Shown piece by piece: positions 38,537 through 53,500 of a stretch of DNA of 64,000 nucleotides. The DNA lies in assembly GCA_009760855.2 (NCBI GenBank), contig WPIO01000239.1, forward strand, positions 155,962 through 219,961, in the 5' to 3' direction. Made by a program: the position numbers and the translations under genes. The notes under the pieces were generated by a model. That model saw only the letters and a program-made list of their open reading frames with translations, ran no database searches and was not told the origin of the DNA. Position 1 is the first letter of the stretch. Each line of letters begins with the position of its first letter. The stretch comes from Cristatella mucedo (taxonomy: Eukaryota; Bryozoa; Phylactolaemata; Cristatellidae).

Positions 38537-41500
38537 GTGAGTACTACTATCGCAGCCGCGGTTCTTATGCTTGCTGCCGGACCCTACGTCGAGCCACACT
38601 TCCGGTTTGCCACCGGCCACTTAAGAGATCTCTGGAGTGCACCGTCTCGAGCTGCTCTCCGGACGGCATGCACCAGTCATGCCCCCTAGCTACACCCGCC
38701 AGACCGAGCAGCCGTCATCCTCGGGCAGAGGAGGCAATTCGACTGGCATCGGTCGCCAGCTGCATTGTGGGTAGACGAGAGCTGCCTAGAGACTGCTTGC
38801 ACTCGGTGACTAACCGAGCATAGCCGTCTGGTGTCTGCCGTGGGGCGTAAGCATTGGCTGCATCGGCTGGTGCCAGAACCCACTCCGACCCCGAGACTAA
38901 CTTGTGGTGCCAACCATCGGCACTCGAAGCTCGTGCCTGTGCATCAGTGCCTGAAGTGCCAGCCCAACTGAACCGGCCTGAACAGAGCCCAGTTTTGGGA
39001 TTTGGGCGGCGCCGGCGCTGCCTATCCCTCCCTCCCTCCCCTCTCCTCCCCTCCCCCCTCGTCCGTGCTCGGACAGCGGACAGGAAGCTGGGTCGAGCGG
39101 TCGAGCTGTTCGCAGTCTTACCAAAGCAGCTGCCGAGTGGGTAGAGGGTAGCTGGCCGGCCGGCAGTGGCTGCTGCCGCCGTGCTGCTGCAGTATGAGGC
39201 CACAAGCTGTGGGCCGACCAGCTGCTATCGGTCCTCCGTGGTCTACGTGGCACCTGGCCCTCCTGCCCTGCTCCACCTGCCTGCCGCGCCCTGCCAGCAC
39301 CACAGGCTCCCAGCTCAGAATGAGCACCCGGAGCATCCGGTATGACGTAGTTCATTTGTATAAGCTAAGAGAACTAAGAGAACTTGGTCCATGTTCAGGC
39401 GCTTCACCTGTACTACGGGGCTCAGACAGTTGGAACGAGCAGCATTAAACCGGTGGAGGCCAAGCCGGCACGGTCCAATCGGTAGGCAGTGCTGCCGCCC
39501 ACGCCTATACTGCTGCTGCTGCTGCTGCTGCTGCCAGCCTCTATTAGCCGCTCGTCATCGTCGTCTTTGTTAGACCCGCGACTGGATGGCTGGTTCATGA
39601 TGTCGAGTCCGTGGCCCAGTGCGCTGCTCTGCCTCGCCTACGTGTACACCGTCAAGCATCTCGGCCCGCGGCTCATGGAACGACGCCAGCCGCTCGACGT
39701 TCGCCGCTCGATGGTCGTCTACAACCTGGCGATGGTCGTCCTGTCTGCATACATGGCGCTCGAGGTACGGAGCCGAAGCAACAGCCGGTGGCGGCAGTCA
39801 CGTGGTGGCCGTCGGTTCGTTCCCACGGTTTCTCTGAGACTACAGCCTTTTCCTCCTCCTCCTCCTTCGCCTCCTCCTTCTCCTCCTGCGAGGATGAGGC
39901 TCGAGGAGGTCGAGGAGGAGGACGAGAGAGTGAATTAGGCGTCGGCGGCATGCTACACTTGCTGCTGTGTCCGCCAGCAGCTCACGGTCCTGCTCTGCTC
40001 TGCTCACGGTGCCGTTGCTGCTGCTGCTGCTGCATCGGCCCGTCGGGTGGCCGCCACCCCCAGCTGCTGCTGCCACGAGCCTCGTTGCTGCCTAGCTCGC
40101 TGCAATACTTGCCCTGCTGACTGGCCACTCGGCGAGTGGCCAGTCAGCAGACCTGCGCACTCGCGCTTGCGCCACTGTGCAATTGTCCGGTTGGTTGCAG
40201 TTTCTGCGGGCAGGATGGGCCACCGGTTACAGCTTTGCTTGCCAACCTGTCGACTATTCCAGAAGCCCCCGGGCGATGCGGGTGAGTGGCACGTGACTTC
40301 CGGAAGGCAGCAGAGCTGCCATGCTCTCACAGTCACTCGTGTTTGCCCAAGCGACCTCACACTTCTTCTTTGGCGCTTTCTGCTTTGCCATTGAGCTCAC
40401 GTTTGTACGAATGCAAACAGATTGGATACTGCATCTCAGGAACTTGTTTATGTCTCAGAGCAGAGGCAGTGTGCGACAGAGAGCACTTGCTGCCGGGCGC
40501 ATTTTTTGCATATATCTCAGCTTCGATGACCAGCTGTGCGCCTGTATGCGAGCAGAGCTGCTGTATGTACACTGCATATGTCTGAAATGAGGTCTATCAG
40601 TAGAACCTATCGTCCGTATCGGTATGGTACTGGGTCACGTTAAAGATGGACCTTGCCTGGTGTGTCTGTAACATGTTCGTCATTTTTTTTGTACTTCCTT
40701 GTGAACCGCTAAATTGCACATACTTAAACTTATGAGAGAGTGAAAATTGCATCAGCACACTCATCACGTTACCCCCCTCCCCCGTCTCTTGGTAGCAAAG
40801 CCGTGCTTACCTGTATAACAGGAGGGGGGTCGGTAGCAGAGTGGAATGACAAAGAGAAAAACCTGCGTCCGAATCAGCTGTGGAAGGCCTGCTAGTGCAG
40901 TGAACTCACTGCATCACGTGAATGCCGAGCACGCACAGTACGTTCAACATGTGACAACCGGGGAACAAAACTTGTATTATGCTCCAAGCATATATCTTTG
41001 GAGGATTGATGCCACTTGTGCGAGGCAATTTCTGGGCAGTGCGACAAATCAGATTTCGAGAGGCTTGTGTGCATTGAGCGTTGCAGACACAACCAATACT
41101 GTTTGCATAAAGCAATTGTTGGGGCTGGGGCTCTGGTTTGTGTGTGCTTGCTCACTTCTGTTGCAGTCATCAAAGCGTTGGTTTGACTATGGTTCTGGCT
41201 TGCATGCTGACCGGTTGCCGTTTGTTATCGTATCCTCGGATACTCCATACCCAGAGCTGGCACTTTTGCAATTTTTGCTCGAGTCTGCATTGCTCCCAAA
41301 TCGTGCACGGCGATAATGGTTATGGACTTTGCTCGAGATTGGTGCTCGAGGTGGCGCGCATTCATCCAATGAGTCGGCAGCTTTTCACTCCGGCTTTCAC
41401 GGCACGGACGGCCACGCCCACGATTGCCGCCCACACTCGTTCAGCCGGCTGAAATCTGTACCTGCTGTCTCTGCTTCTCGAGATGGGGCAAGGACCTGGG

Positions 41501-44500
41501 TACCGATCATGGGGCCTCCTTTGCTATGTGTCAAACAGAAGCACGTTGTTGTCGGTTTTCTCTGCCGGTCGTTTTTGGATAAGCCCTGTCAGGACAGGCT
41601 GCTGTTTTCTCTGCTCTCGCTCCCTGCTGCCACTGCTGCTGCTGCCATGCTGACATTGCTACTGCTTCCATTGCAGCTATTGCTACTGATGCTGTTGCCA
41701 CTGCTGCTGCTGCCACTGCTGCCGCTTCCATTGCTGCTGTTACCACTGCTTATGCTGCTGCTGCTTCTCTTTCCCATCGCTTTGCTTTCTGCGCTCTCGT
41801 ACTGATAGAGGAGGCTAGATTTAGTGGTGGGAACACACCATAATGCATGAACGACTTTTGGCAGCTTGCTTGTACGCTTCGACTGCCTTGGATTTTCGCA
41901 AGCAATCCGAATGCTTGCAGATAGTGAGCTCAGAGGCATGCCGGTCACCTGATTTGTTCTCCCATCATGCCCCCTACTTCCAAGCTTTGGGACAGCTGAA
42001 AGCTTGACAGCGGAGGCAGTGGAGAGGCTCGCGACAATCCATGCTTAGCAATCGTTTGATTCTCTTGCTGGTGGCCCGCCCATACAAGGGTTAATCATAT
42101 CGAAGAGCCAGGGCCAATTTCGCATCATTTCGAAGAGCCCGGGCAAATGCCCATGCGACTCCACTCTCCGGCATTGCTCGGTGAGCTGCAGCTGCCAGTA
42201 AGACATGACAGCAGTGCCGCAGCAGCTGGGGAACTGCGGTCATGTACAGCAGCCGGTGCAGGCCTGCACACACCCGTGGATCTTTGCCCAGGGCTACCAG
42301 GCCTCGCACTTCACGACAAAGGCCGTGGGTTCTTTTTGAGTCCTGCAGCTGAAAATCCTGTATTGACCACTGCAACTGAGGTGATAGTTGCTAAGGCTCT
42401 CCTGCCGGTATATGCATGAGGCTGTTCGATCAGCCAGCCTCTAATTTATTTTGCTTTTACCTTGTAGCTCGCCGGCGACCGGACCGGCAGATTTAGCAAA
42501 AGCTCGAGCCTGCCCAGTGCACTGTCACGTTCACACCGATCGGTTATTCTATCCCTTAAGTTCGCCGAAAATGTGTGTAATATAATATAATGTAATATAT
42601 AGTTATTTTCTATCGTGCTCCTAGAGAACTTAATCTCTATTCAGGCACTTCATATTTGCCACAGGGCTAGAGCCCACGACCTTGGCCATCAAATGCATTC
42701 ACCTTGACCCTAATCCTCAAAGGCAACGTCCTTAGCCACTGGGCCAAATCAGGGGGCAGGCAAGCCCTGGCTGAAGCCTTTAGTGTCGGGGCTGCTTGAC
42801 GTCGTGATGATTTGCTTGGATGCAGACTGCTGGCTTGTGCTATGTCTGCTGCAACAGATGGTGGCTTATTGCATCATCGGCGTGATGCTGCAGCAGCTGC
42901 ATAGCGATTTGGCGATCCTTTTCAGATGGTGACAGCATGTTATGTCTTCTACTTGTCAAAGTTCATTGAGCTAGTTGATACGGTAAGTCAGTCGTGCGCA
43001 AGTGTGGAAGGAGAGACTTTCTCACAATCCTATGCTGCTTTGGCTAACTTGAGACCACGGTTTGGACTATCTGTGTTATGGAAAGCTGGCCCCTGCAGAT
43101 GGTTGGTCCTAGCTAGCCTGCAGGGGCTTCGAGCCTTACCAGCTGCACTTTTGCTCTTTTTTCTTGTTGATTGTATGCATTAGTAATTATGCACTGCTGA
43201 CATTTCACTATTGGTTGTAAAAAATAAGCTTGGTGATACGCCTACATGTACACAAGTGTATACACTCAGGCGGAAAAACCGAGGTATGGCTGCCACTACT
43301 GTGGCTGTAAAATCGTTCGGGTATAATGTATCTCCATCTGTAACTCCACGAAGCCATAAAGACTATGGGGTGTTACACAGGAGAATTTTGTATAGCGCAC
43401 TCACAGCCTAAGCTTTCGGTACGCATTCAGTAGCCAACAGACTTAATCTCACACAACAAAGTGAAACTGGGAAGCAAAGCAGAGTCAAGAGAGCAGCTGA
43501 GATAGTGAGTAGCATGGAAGGAGCAGCTCAGGACCGCTGAAAAGGATGAGCCATAGTCGGCAGCAGGAGAGTAGTTGTCGTTTCGTAAGAATTGTGGAAG
43601 CGAGTTCCACAATCTAGGACCTGCAGAGCTAAAGCTTCTGTCGCCAACGGTCTTTAAGCAGAGGAATGGAAAAGGTAATATATTGGGTAATACGAAGATG
43701 GTCTGAGAACCCATGCATATTAAAGTTATGCTAATCATATGAAGATAGAGTTTTACTGGAAAGGGCGGTTTCTAGTGTAGGCAAAACACTTCACCTCAGC
43801 AGCCTGTCGATAACACTTTATAGTCGTTCTATGAGGTTCAAATCAGTCGACTGGCTGCTGCATCTGCACCAAGCAAGTATTCGTCCAAAGTACTTCACAG
43901 GCCAGGCACTGTGCATAGTGGTCATCTTGTTGCCAAATGTAACGACCCCATGCAGAGTATTTGAGCTTTAAAAATCCATATTACTTGACCAACAACAGCT
44001 GAGTATAATACTTTGGAGTAGAGAAAGGAGGTCGGATGGGCCGGCTCGTACAAGCTAGTGAACCGACCTCCTTAGGCCAGAGACAAGGACTGTGAAGTCG
44101 ATGCTTGCTATGGAGCCAGTTAAGTTCGGACAGAAATGCTGTGGTGATGTAGCAGCTATGTTGTTTTAACACAGGCCAAATAAGCTGCTGAGTTTTGCAC
44201 CAGTTGCAGACGACTTGGACCACAGGCCGGGAATCCTGGATGAAGGGAATGGTAGTAATCTAGACCCAGTGTCACAGAAGCATGAATTTTCTGGCTGTCA
44301 TACTCGCTTCTAAGCACATCCGTGGATGTTGGCAATGTCCCCCTAGCGAAAAGTAGTCCGATTTGACAGCTGAAGCAGTGTGCTGATCCAATGAAAATCA
44401 TTTTACAACATTATACCCAGATACGGACATATATCACGTGAGTGATGCTAAATGAACCAATCTTGAGGGTGAGGTCTTTCAATTTTAGGGTGGCTTTAGG

Positions 44501-47500
44501 CTAGCCCGTAGCTATTAGGTTGATCATATCACCGGCAAGCTTCGGGAAGTAAGTGGCCATCCAAGGGTAACTGCCGTCGATGCAGGCATCAAGGGAATTA
44601 AGTGACTCGGATGTCGAACGAGTCTTCGAATGGTCGAGGGATTGGTAGAGCTGAGTGGCATGAGCATAGGAAGGAAAGCCAAGATTGTGATTGGTAATGA
44701 CATTGGCCAGAAAAAAGATATAATATTAATATAGACGTGATCAAATGTAGATAAGTATAAATAGTGAAAAGAGGGTGACCGAGACCGAATCCGGAGATCC
44801 CCTATACTTCAAGGCCTCACTGAATGACTAATGGCCATTGGTACGTCTACACCCTGACATACAGTGGGGTAGGACCTCACTCAGTTAAGCATTGTGCTAG
44901 TGATTCACGGACGAGCTTAGAGGCATTCCTGCTGTGCTGGATTTGGTGGTCAATTGTGTCAAATGCTGTTGGGAGGTCTAGGAGAACCAGTAGCCTCTAC
45001 GGGGATCTACATTTTTTTTTAGAAGGTCCTACGGTTATCTACATTTTTTTTAGAAGGTCATGATATAGCATTTTTTTGTGTAATGGTTAGCTCTGAATTC
45101 AGATTGGAACGCTCAAGCAAGATCTGAAGAACTGATGCCATCGTTTATCTATTGGGCCACCACTCGTTCAAGGGTCTTGGATAACAATGACAGAAGAGAG
45201 AGGGTGGATGAAATTGTTCAAGTTCCTATGATCTAGGATAGGCTTTTAAGGAAAGTTCTGATGGCAGCAGCTGTTTTCAGAGGGACAGAATGTCACGGGA
45301 GCTAATGAAACATTACAACAATTCGGGCCGAAGTCTAAGGCGAGAGACACTACATCCAAGTTGGTCCATGCATTTGTGTCATCCCGTTGCAACGTCTGTA
45401 ATTCGCTGCTTGCAGGTCTTCCGGCCTATGCACAGTTGATGCACAGTTCTGCAGACAGGCATGTCTATCGTGAGCTTTGCAATTGCCACACTACACCACT
45501 TCTCGCCGACCTGCTCTGGCTTCCGATCAAGCAGCGCAACGACTTCGAGGTCTTGTCACTCACTACTTTTAGGTCTTGTCATTCTCTAGCTCTTGCCTAC
45601 CTATCAAAAGTACTCCCTCCCACCAGGATACCGCCATCGTACCTCTTGCTCGTCGGATTCAAATAGTTTAGCTATGCCTTGAACCGACTTCAAATCCTTT
45701 TGAGACCACTCCTTTAGTTCGTATGCTTCCCTTTGTTCCAAATGTGAGCACCCAGAAAGAGATTGAGTTCTCTGAGGGCGCTTTAGTGCATTATTATTAT
45801 TATCTAGTGCATTATTATGCCCTTAAAGCCTTGAGCTCCCTCCCGACTGAGGTCATGACATCCCTTGACTAGATGACATTTTAAAAGAAGCTAACAGTCC
45901 ACCTGCTCCTCACAGCATTTGCTGGGTTCTTGTGATTCATCCTTTGTGTGCTTATGCATGCTGACACCGCTGACACATGTTCACACTAACCATACTAGGG
46001 ATATTGACACTGTACTTGTTACCTACCACCAACCATATGGTAATGCTTCCCGGATAGCATATATATTATTATCGTTTATATTACTATTACTATTATATTT
46101 ACAATGTATGTTATTGTGGGAAGCAGAAGGTCTGTGAACCTCCAAAGGACAATTGCTCGGTCTGGGTACAAGAGGACTTGCAGTATTCTTTTTTTAGCTT
46201 GCATGACAAATTTAGCACCAAGCTAAATAAAGACAGGCGTTAAGGCGGTGGGAGAAGATGAGAAGGGCAATGTGGGGTTGCAGTCCGGCAGGGAGGGCAT
46301 GGAACGGATGGAGTCCTTATCTGTATCTAATGGTAAGAATTTAGAGAGAGCCGCTCTTTGATACGTCACCATTGGGATCACTGGGCATTTTGCTGGTTTG
46401 TTAGCTTTGAAGGAAAGGATCGATACTGAAAATTATTGCTTTTTATTGTTGATTTATGATTCCACTACTTCTCTTTCAAATTTGGTCTTAACCTTAACTA
46501 AAATGCATCGATGCTACCTTTTGTAGCCCTCGAACGATAAGCATTGTGCAGTGTCTCGACTTTTTGACGGCTTTCTCTAACCGAAGTTGTCTTTGTTATT
46601 TCTCTCGAGCCTTGCTTTCTTTATTAGTGTCGTAAGCCAAGGGGTGTAGCAGCGAGTCGGATCTGCCGTTTAGTCAGAGGTATAGTGCTCCATTAATGAG
46701 GGAAGGCCAAGGGTCAATGACCGTCAAGCAGAAGAGCAGAGAGAGGGCTCAACTGTGCTTCTGGCAGCATCTCAACGTCAAGAGACTTTAGGTGTCTCGG
46801 CTCACATATAATTTTGGACGCTGCAACAGAAACACGTTCCAAGGTGAATGATATCCGCACTTGGTCAGATGTACAGAAAGGAGTGACGATTCGGGTCGAT
46901 GGGGTACATTCGCGGAGAATGTGTTTTTTTCACGGATGCAGCCTTTTATATTTTTATGGCTTGAATGTGAGCACGAAGGCAGATGGACTAGGGTAGTGAA
47001 AGCACATGTTGGAACACCTCTGATCAGATGGGCTCTCGAAATAAATATTGAAATCACCCGGAATGAGAATGAGGTCTATGCCCAGAGCAAAAAGTCTGAG
47101 ATGATGCTGGCATCGCTGCATGGTGGACCGTAAATCACTACCGCCATCGGTAACTTACCACACTAGCTCGACAGTGAAACACAGAAAGAGGTCCTGAAAG
47201 CAACGGCTATCGCCACCAGTTCTCATCGATATCTGAGCGCACTGCTTCTACCAGCATATTGGCCTTGTGTTTTGAAAATTTCCATGTACACTTGCACATG
47301 ACGCATGTACTAGTTCAGGCCAGCTCGTGGCTGACATCTTGGATTGATTTCGAGCAAGTCTGCATGGCAGTCGGCTCTTCTAGGCCTGCTCAAGCCTCGA
47401 GGGGGGTGTCGGCAGCTGGCTCTGGCTTTGGCCTTTGGTGCCTGTTGCTAATCCGCAGTGACTGCACTGCAGCCTGCGATGCTGCCTAAACGTGAGCAGT

Positions 47501-50500
47501 GCCTGGTCGAGGATCTCGTCCAGACACTCTCGTCACAGGCGCTCGTCAAACCTCTCTGAGGGGTCAGTCTCACCAAGGTCTCTTGGTAAATCTGACCTCT
47601 CAGAGGTCATGTCCGCTTGTCCTTGAGGAGCCTTCTCCTCCATACATTGAGGAGTTGTACTGCACCCACCTCGGACCCTGCGGCCCTATTTTACAGCATG
47701 GAGCGATAGCAGCACCTCGACGAGACGACCGGCGGTGCAAAGTATTTAGCTATACTTGCATGTTTTTTTTCATCCTTTGGTTATGTTGGGTCCACCCTTG
47801 ACTGTCCTTCCGAAAGGGGCCACGGTACCCTTAACTGTCTACCTGGTCTCGGCGGTTTTTACTCGGCCAAAGGTTGGCATATTTGCAAACGCCAGTGTTA
47901 CTAAAATGTCTGAAAAGTCTTTTTGCATGCATGGACGTTGCCGAGTATGCACCCATAAAGCTGCTGAGGCTATGGTCACGTAAACAGCTGGCTGCTTCCT
48001 TCGTACTCACTGCATTTCACGTGCTTCGTCCGTGGATAGAGGACACAGGTGCACTCTTTAACGTGAATTCTTACGTCGGTTTATCGTCCCAATTCTAATT
48101 CGTACAGATGACACGCTCAGTGACGCTACTTGCGAAATGTCACAGTGTGACAGCCACTGCTGCATCGAGAAGCGTCAAGCGGAGGCTTTAAGCCGAGGCC
48201 GGACGACCCGGCGACCTCACGACCCAGCGACCAGCTGATCGGCCGCTTGTTACTGCTAAAGGCTCCCAGTTGAGCTGAGCTCAGCAGCTGCCAAGCCGGC
48301 AGCTCACTTCGTGCGAAACTGATGACTTCGAATGCTAACACGAACGTCCTGCCTTTGCATGCTAGTTGAAAACTAGCTGCCATGTTGCGACTGGATTAAA
48401 GGTACCACTCTATGAAGTTAATGAGCTGAATTATCTATTAAAAAGAAACGTGTATTATATGGTTTAGCCGAAAATTGCAAGATAATCTGCCAAGACTACT
48501 CTGGCACTGGAGGCAACCTATGGGTGCCTGGTGCTCGGATTCATTCGGGTTGAAGTATCCCTCCCGGAATCGCCGCGGTCTTAGCAACTTGAGAAGGACC
48601 TAGTGGCTAATAAGGGTATCGGTTGTGGCAGCTAGCGCTGTAGACCTTTCATCAGTCCCATGGGAGACTTCAAAGCAACTTTGGAAGTTATATCAAGAGC
48701 TAGTAACGTTTTGAGCCGTCTACATGTTACACGCTGATCCAAGATCAGTGACTCCGCACGTGCCGATAGCATTTTTTGACCCAGCCACCAATTCGAGACG
48801 GCCATCTATTAACACAGCAACTGCGACTGACGGGAGACCTAGCACGATGTGTGGGTAAGCATTTTTTCTACTGCAAGTTTCTGTGGCTGTCTGCCATTCC
48901 ATCGCGAACAGCTCTGAGCCGAGATGTGGCTCAGATGTGTCATAGGTAGTCGTCTGGCAATCGCATGATTTCGTTGTAGCCAGCTCCTCTTAACTAACTT
49001 AACAGGCCCGGCAGAAAAGTTGGTCGTTCGGGCATGCCTCTTTGCCAGCAGCAGCGAGCTGCTGAACCATCGGCTGGAATCACTATGAGATAGACCTCTT
49101 TCAGCCCTATTGAATTTATGAGTGCATGACGATATTGATGTGACCGCAGATCAAGGCCCCCAATATGGACATACAGCCCAAATATTGGAGACGAGATCCG
49201 TCGCTTGCCGCTTTGTTCTACCTGCTCATGCATTGGATGGCAGCATGTTGAAAAAGCGTAACCAGCTAAGCCAGCCGGATTAATGCTGATAGTCATTATT
49301 CGTGAGTATGCGATTGTGTGATAATCTATGGCTGAGGTCGTTTTGAAGCCGTCGCCACGAGATAGGCAGGCAGTTATTATTCCAGACTCGTCGTTGGCAT
49401 TTGAGGACTGATTAGAGCTCTACACCAAGGAGCCGTTGGTGAATGTCCAATAGATGTCTACGTTATGAATACGAACTTACTATGCTAAGGTGTGGGCGCT
49501 CTCTCTTCGTAGCTGCCGCGTTCCAGCTACTGTCGGCATACCTTCGAGGATTGGTGCAGCACTTGCAAGTAGCTAGCCGTGCTACCTGGTCAGTGCATCA
49601 CTAGTGCTCGTCGGACGTCGGCTGAAGCTAGCACGGTTACGCCTTGTGTTTCCCGCCTAGTTGTGACCTGACGTCGAAGCCGCACAGCGAGCGTTTGTAA
49701 CACTGTTCTCAGCCGAGCAACGTGGAAATGTGGACCGTCGCTCGAAGCCATATTGGTTTAGGAAATAGTAGTGGTTGGAGTAGTCCTTCAAAACTGACAA
49801 CGTCTACTACTGCTTCCCAATCTTACTCTCCGCTTTCCGAAGGCCGGCCGCTTTCAGCCTGGACAAGCTCATCAACCAAGCGCTGAACAACTGGAAGAGG
49901 GTCGAGTACTGGCAGGGACTGCAGGGCGTCTCAAGTGTCGTGGCAGACGATGGCTCTCTACACGTCAGGGCGGTACAAGTAAGTCACGGATTTCTGAATA
50001 AAGAGTCGCACATCGTCACGCGAAAGTACGGAAGTATCGAGAAGTCGGCGGCCAAAGAGATGGCTGACAAACGAACTCGATTGAATGGGTCAGTGGCTGC
50101 TCTTCGATTCATGATGAAGCCGGTGAGGTTGGCTTGCCTGGTCCATGATGAGTCGAATGAGTTTCTCTTGCTCGAACTCATGCGAAAACGGGACCTGCGT
50201 CGGCGGCTGTCGAACTCGATATGGCTCGAGAAAACGCTTTGCTGACTAATCCTGACATACAGAGTGATCTTATCCTCGCTCATGCCCAACTCCCTCGCCA
50301 ACGCCTTAGTGATGAACAGGGTGACGTACTGTTGCCTCGTGGCGAACAAGACACGAGATTCGAACCTGGCGGAGCAGCCGGCTCCCGTCGACCGCTTTGT
50401 CGAGATCAAGACCGGCACATTAGCGAAATGACTCATCATCCTGGGGCATGCGACTGAAACATGTGCTTCCGCTATGAACGTCGCTCTGCAGGCGCTCCGA

Positions 50501-53500
50501 AGTCGTCCTATCGATTGTGGCCACGAGCAGAGCTGCATGGCTGTGTTCAGCACGGGCGTCGGTGTGATATATAGTCTGCAGGCACACGATCGAGCTGGAG
50601 TACTGACGACGTCGCTCGCGTTAAAAGGTTCCATTCTCGATAGTTGCAACGAACGAAAATAGATTTATCTCCATCACCCTTTTTTTCATATTCACCAGCA
50701 CCATCAATTTGGTGATTAGCTCATTTGAACGCTCCAGTCTAGACGAGTCATGGTTTAAATCCGTAGGCGGAGGGCTCGCCCGGGCGATGACGGCTTAATG
50801 ACCGAATCCTCAAATTCATCTCAAATCCTCGATTCAAATTCGCAGTAATCTTGCCGCTGGTGGATGGGAATCCTGCTCTCGTCGTGCATGAGCTATCACT
50901 GGCATTGCAAAAGGAAGACCATGATACACCGAATGCACTGGGCTCTTGGTCGAGCTCCATTGTCCAGGCACTGAAAACGAGATTTGCGAAATTGGCTATC
51001 CCTGACCGGCTGTTCAAGGTCGAAGACTTTTTTTACGGCATTCACAAGATCGATTCGCCAGACATGAGGGCTATCTACGTACGACTTCGTAGGGCTTCAT
51101 CTAGACGAGTGCATGAAGACGAATGATCGTGTGTTCTTTGTCGAAATCTGCAATCGACAATAACCTATTAATTTTAACTCAGATTCCTTATCAGCACCGA
51201 GTCGGTGGAAATGACCGGCCTGGCTGCCCGGATAGCGCTTCGGAATCAGTTCTTTGCCGCCTTTGATGCTCGTGAAACTCGCCGGCAGCCTCTATGCCAT
51301 CGACTTTCTTGGCGAGGCAGCTAATCTCATTGAAGCTGCAGCAGCTTATCTTGCGCATAGACGGATGAGAAACTGAAGAATGCCATCACGTTGCTGCAAC
51401 TCTGCATTCTGCTGGTGCAGTCCAGACGAGCAGCGGCCGGCTACTACCTTGTCTACGAGGATGGTCGCCGATTACCACGATGACATTTCCTAGCTGCGAC
51501 CTACACCAACAACGAAATGTTGACGTCCTGCTTCCAGTCGATAGGCAACGGCCGAGTTCGTATCGAGTTAATTGACGCTAGAATTTTTCGCTCTTTCGCC
51601 TCACCCCCCTCACCCCCGAACCTGAAAATCCTGGCTCTGCCCCCCCCCCATTCACTCCATTCACGTTTATGCCGACAGCTCAGACCAGCTGTACTTGCCA
51701 ATCGGAGTCGAACGTACGTTAAATTCGCATAGGACTCTGATATAATCTACAGCACCTCGCCGTGCATGGAACTCTGCCGGAGTGTAGTGGGGCCACTTTT
51801 CTGGCCTGCTAGGGGGAGCCAGGTGGCTAGAGTGCCAGAGAAGTAGAGAATCACACTGTCAGAGAGGAGTAGTATCGGAGAGACTAGCCGCTAGAGAGCC
51901 GGATTGCTGCAGTGCCGTAAGGTTAGGCAGTCGGAGTGCCAAAATGCATGGGAATTTGCCCAGTTCGGTGTCGGCAATGAATTAAGCTAGCATATGCTGC
52001 CCAGCCTACCAGATGGCAGTAGTAAGACCATCGGGTTGAGCGACTGGATTGAAGGAGAGTACTGTAAAGGTCTCGTTATTTGTTCCTCATTATCTCTACT
52101 ATGACAAAGACTCAGAACAAAAGGCCAATGCCCTGTTGGAGATAGGACTATGTTATCCGCCGCACCCTTGTCGTTTGGAACACCTGTCTCGGTCGAGATT
52201 TCCTTGAGCCAGTATTTTTGCGTTGGCAGTATTATATCCTTACATTCATGCCTGGTCAGCATATGAAGAGGACCTGGGCCGTGAAATAAAAGTCCGCCGT
52301 GAAATAGGCAAGTGCTACATGAAATGAGAGACGTTATGGAAGGGCCGGCTGTTTAAACTACGTCGGTGCACTTCATTTCTATAGCGTTAGAACAGAGCTT
52401 AGTTGCTATCCCTCCGCTTGCAGACTGTTTACCCTAAATAATTGCTGACTCCTCAGCATTGTGTGTCCTAGTACCGGATAGCAGACTGACGCTTAGAAAA
52501 GCTACGTGTCCAAATGAGAATACATTTAGTATATTAAGTTTAACGAAAAACCCAAACAGCTTGCAATTAATGCTACACTAAATCTCGGCTTGCTTTTGGG
52601 AGCGTGTTGCTTGTATGAGCCTCGGCGAAGCAGCTCTGGCTATACCGCTGTCGCAGAGTAACTACCGATTTATTTTATACGATCGGATGTAAGCAATTTG
52701 TAGCATAACCGCGAATTTGCTCTAGTGCGAAGTCGGCTGGCTACCTTTGTTCTACGAGCTACCTGTGCGTAATGGGAGAGCATCTAATTTCGGCTTCGAT
52801 ATATTCCATGCCAAGTCCGCATCCAATCGTTCATTTCACGATATACCATACTAATGGTGTTTTTATGATCGGTATAACCGAAATCTGCCTGCTGGCGATG
52901 CCTCGGGTTCGCTATAGAAAATCGTCAAATGTAAACTTGCTTATGTGGCTTTCTGGAATTACTGGTGGTGGTTCATAGCATGACATCATCTTGCGACCAC
53001 CTGCAGCTATCCATCCCCCAGCATAGATAGACCTGGCGCTTGGTAAACCAGCATCACGAAATAACCTGAGAAATTCATGTCGGTCTATGATTTCGATAAT
53101 CCTTCGGAGCCTCCTGGAGCTCGACACCTGAAACGATCACTCTTCACGACCTCGATCGTGGGTCACAGTCCCGAAGCAGCCATATATGTATTGTCCACTG
53201 CAAGCCGGAGTGACGGCGGCTGCTACTCGTCTGACCGCCGTATAAATGAGGCTGCTATATATCAGCTACCCTCTACTTTTCTACTTTCACCAAAACATCC
53301 CCAGACGAGAGAGAGCAGCGGGATCGAAGTAGTGCACTGTATGCTACTGAGGCACTCCGGATTATGTCCTTCACCTCACCTACGGCTCACGAATACGTCC
53401 CTCGTTTTCCGTGTGGAAAGACCAAAATGCTTGCCCCAGGTCCTGACAGGCATGATTTCTCAATCATAAAAAATTAAAATAAGATAAAATATAAAAAATA

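Larger units (their letters stand above)
40282..42925. other. Gene B intron 3
   Basis: Contains a degenerate CTG/CTA/CCA trinucleotide-rich block (41625-41775), two SINEs and unique sequence. Open frames such as 40846-41316 have no recognisable family features. Confidence 0.6.

Noticed and set aside
39611-40120. Long open frames overlapping elongase exon 2 and intron 2 in other frames
   Set aside because: GC-rich shadow frames; the exon 2 frame has clear family similarity and splice sites.
40846-41316. 156-codon open frame in gene B intron 3
   Set aside because: No recognisable domain, no good splice context, lies between elongase exons 3 and 4 in the same strand; probably chance.
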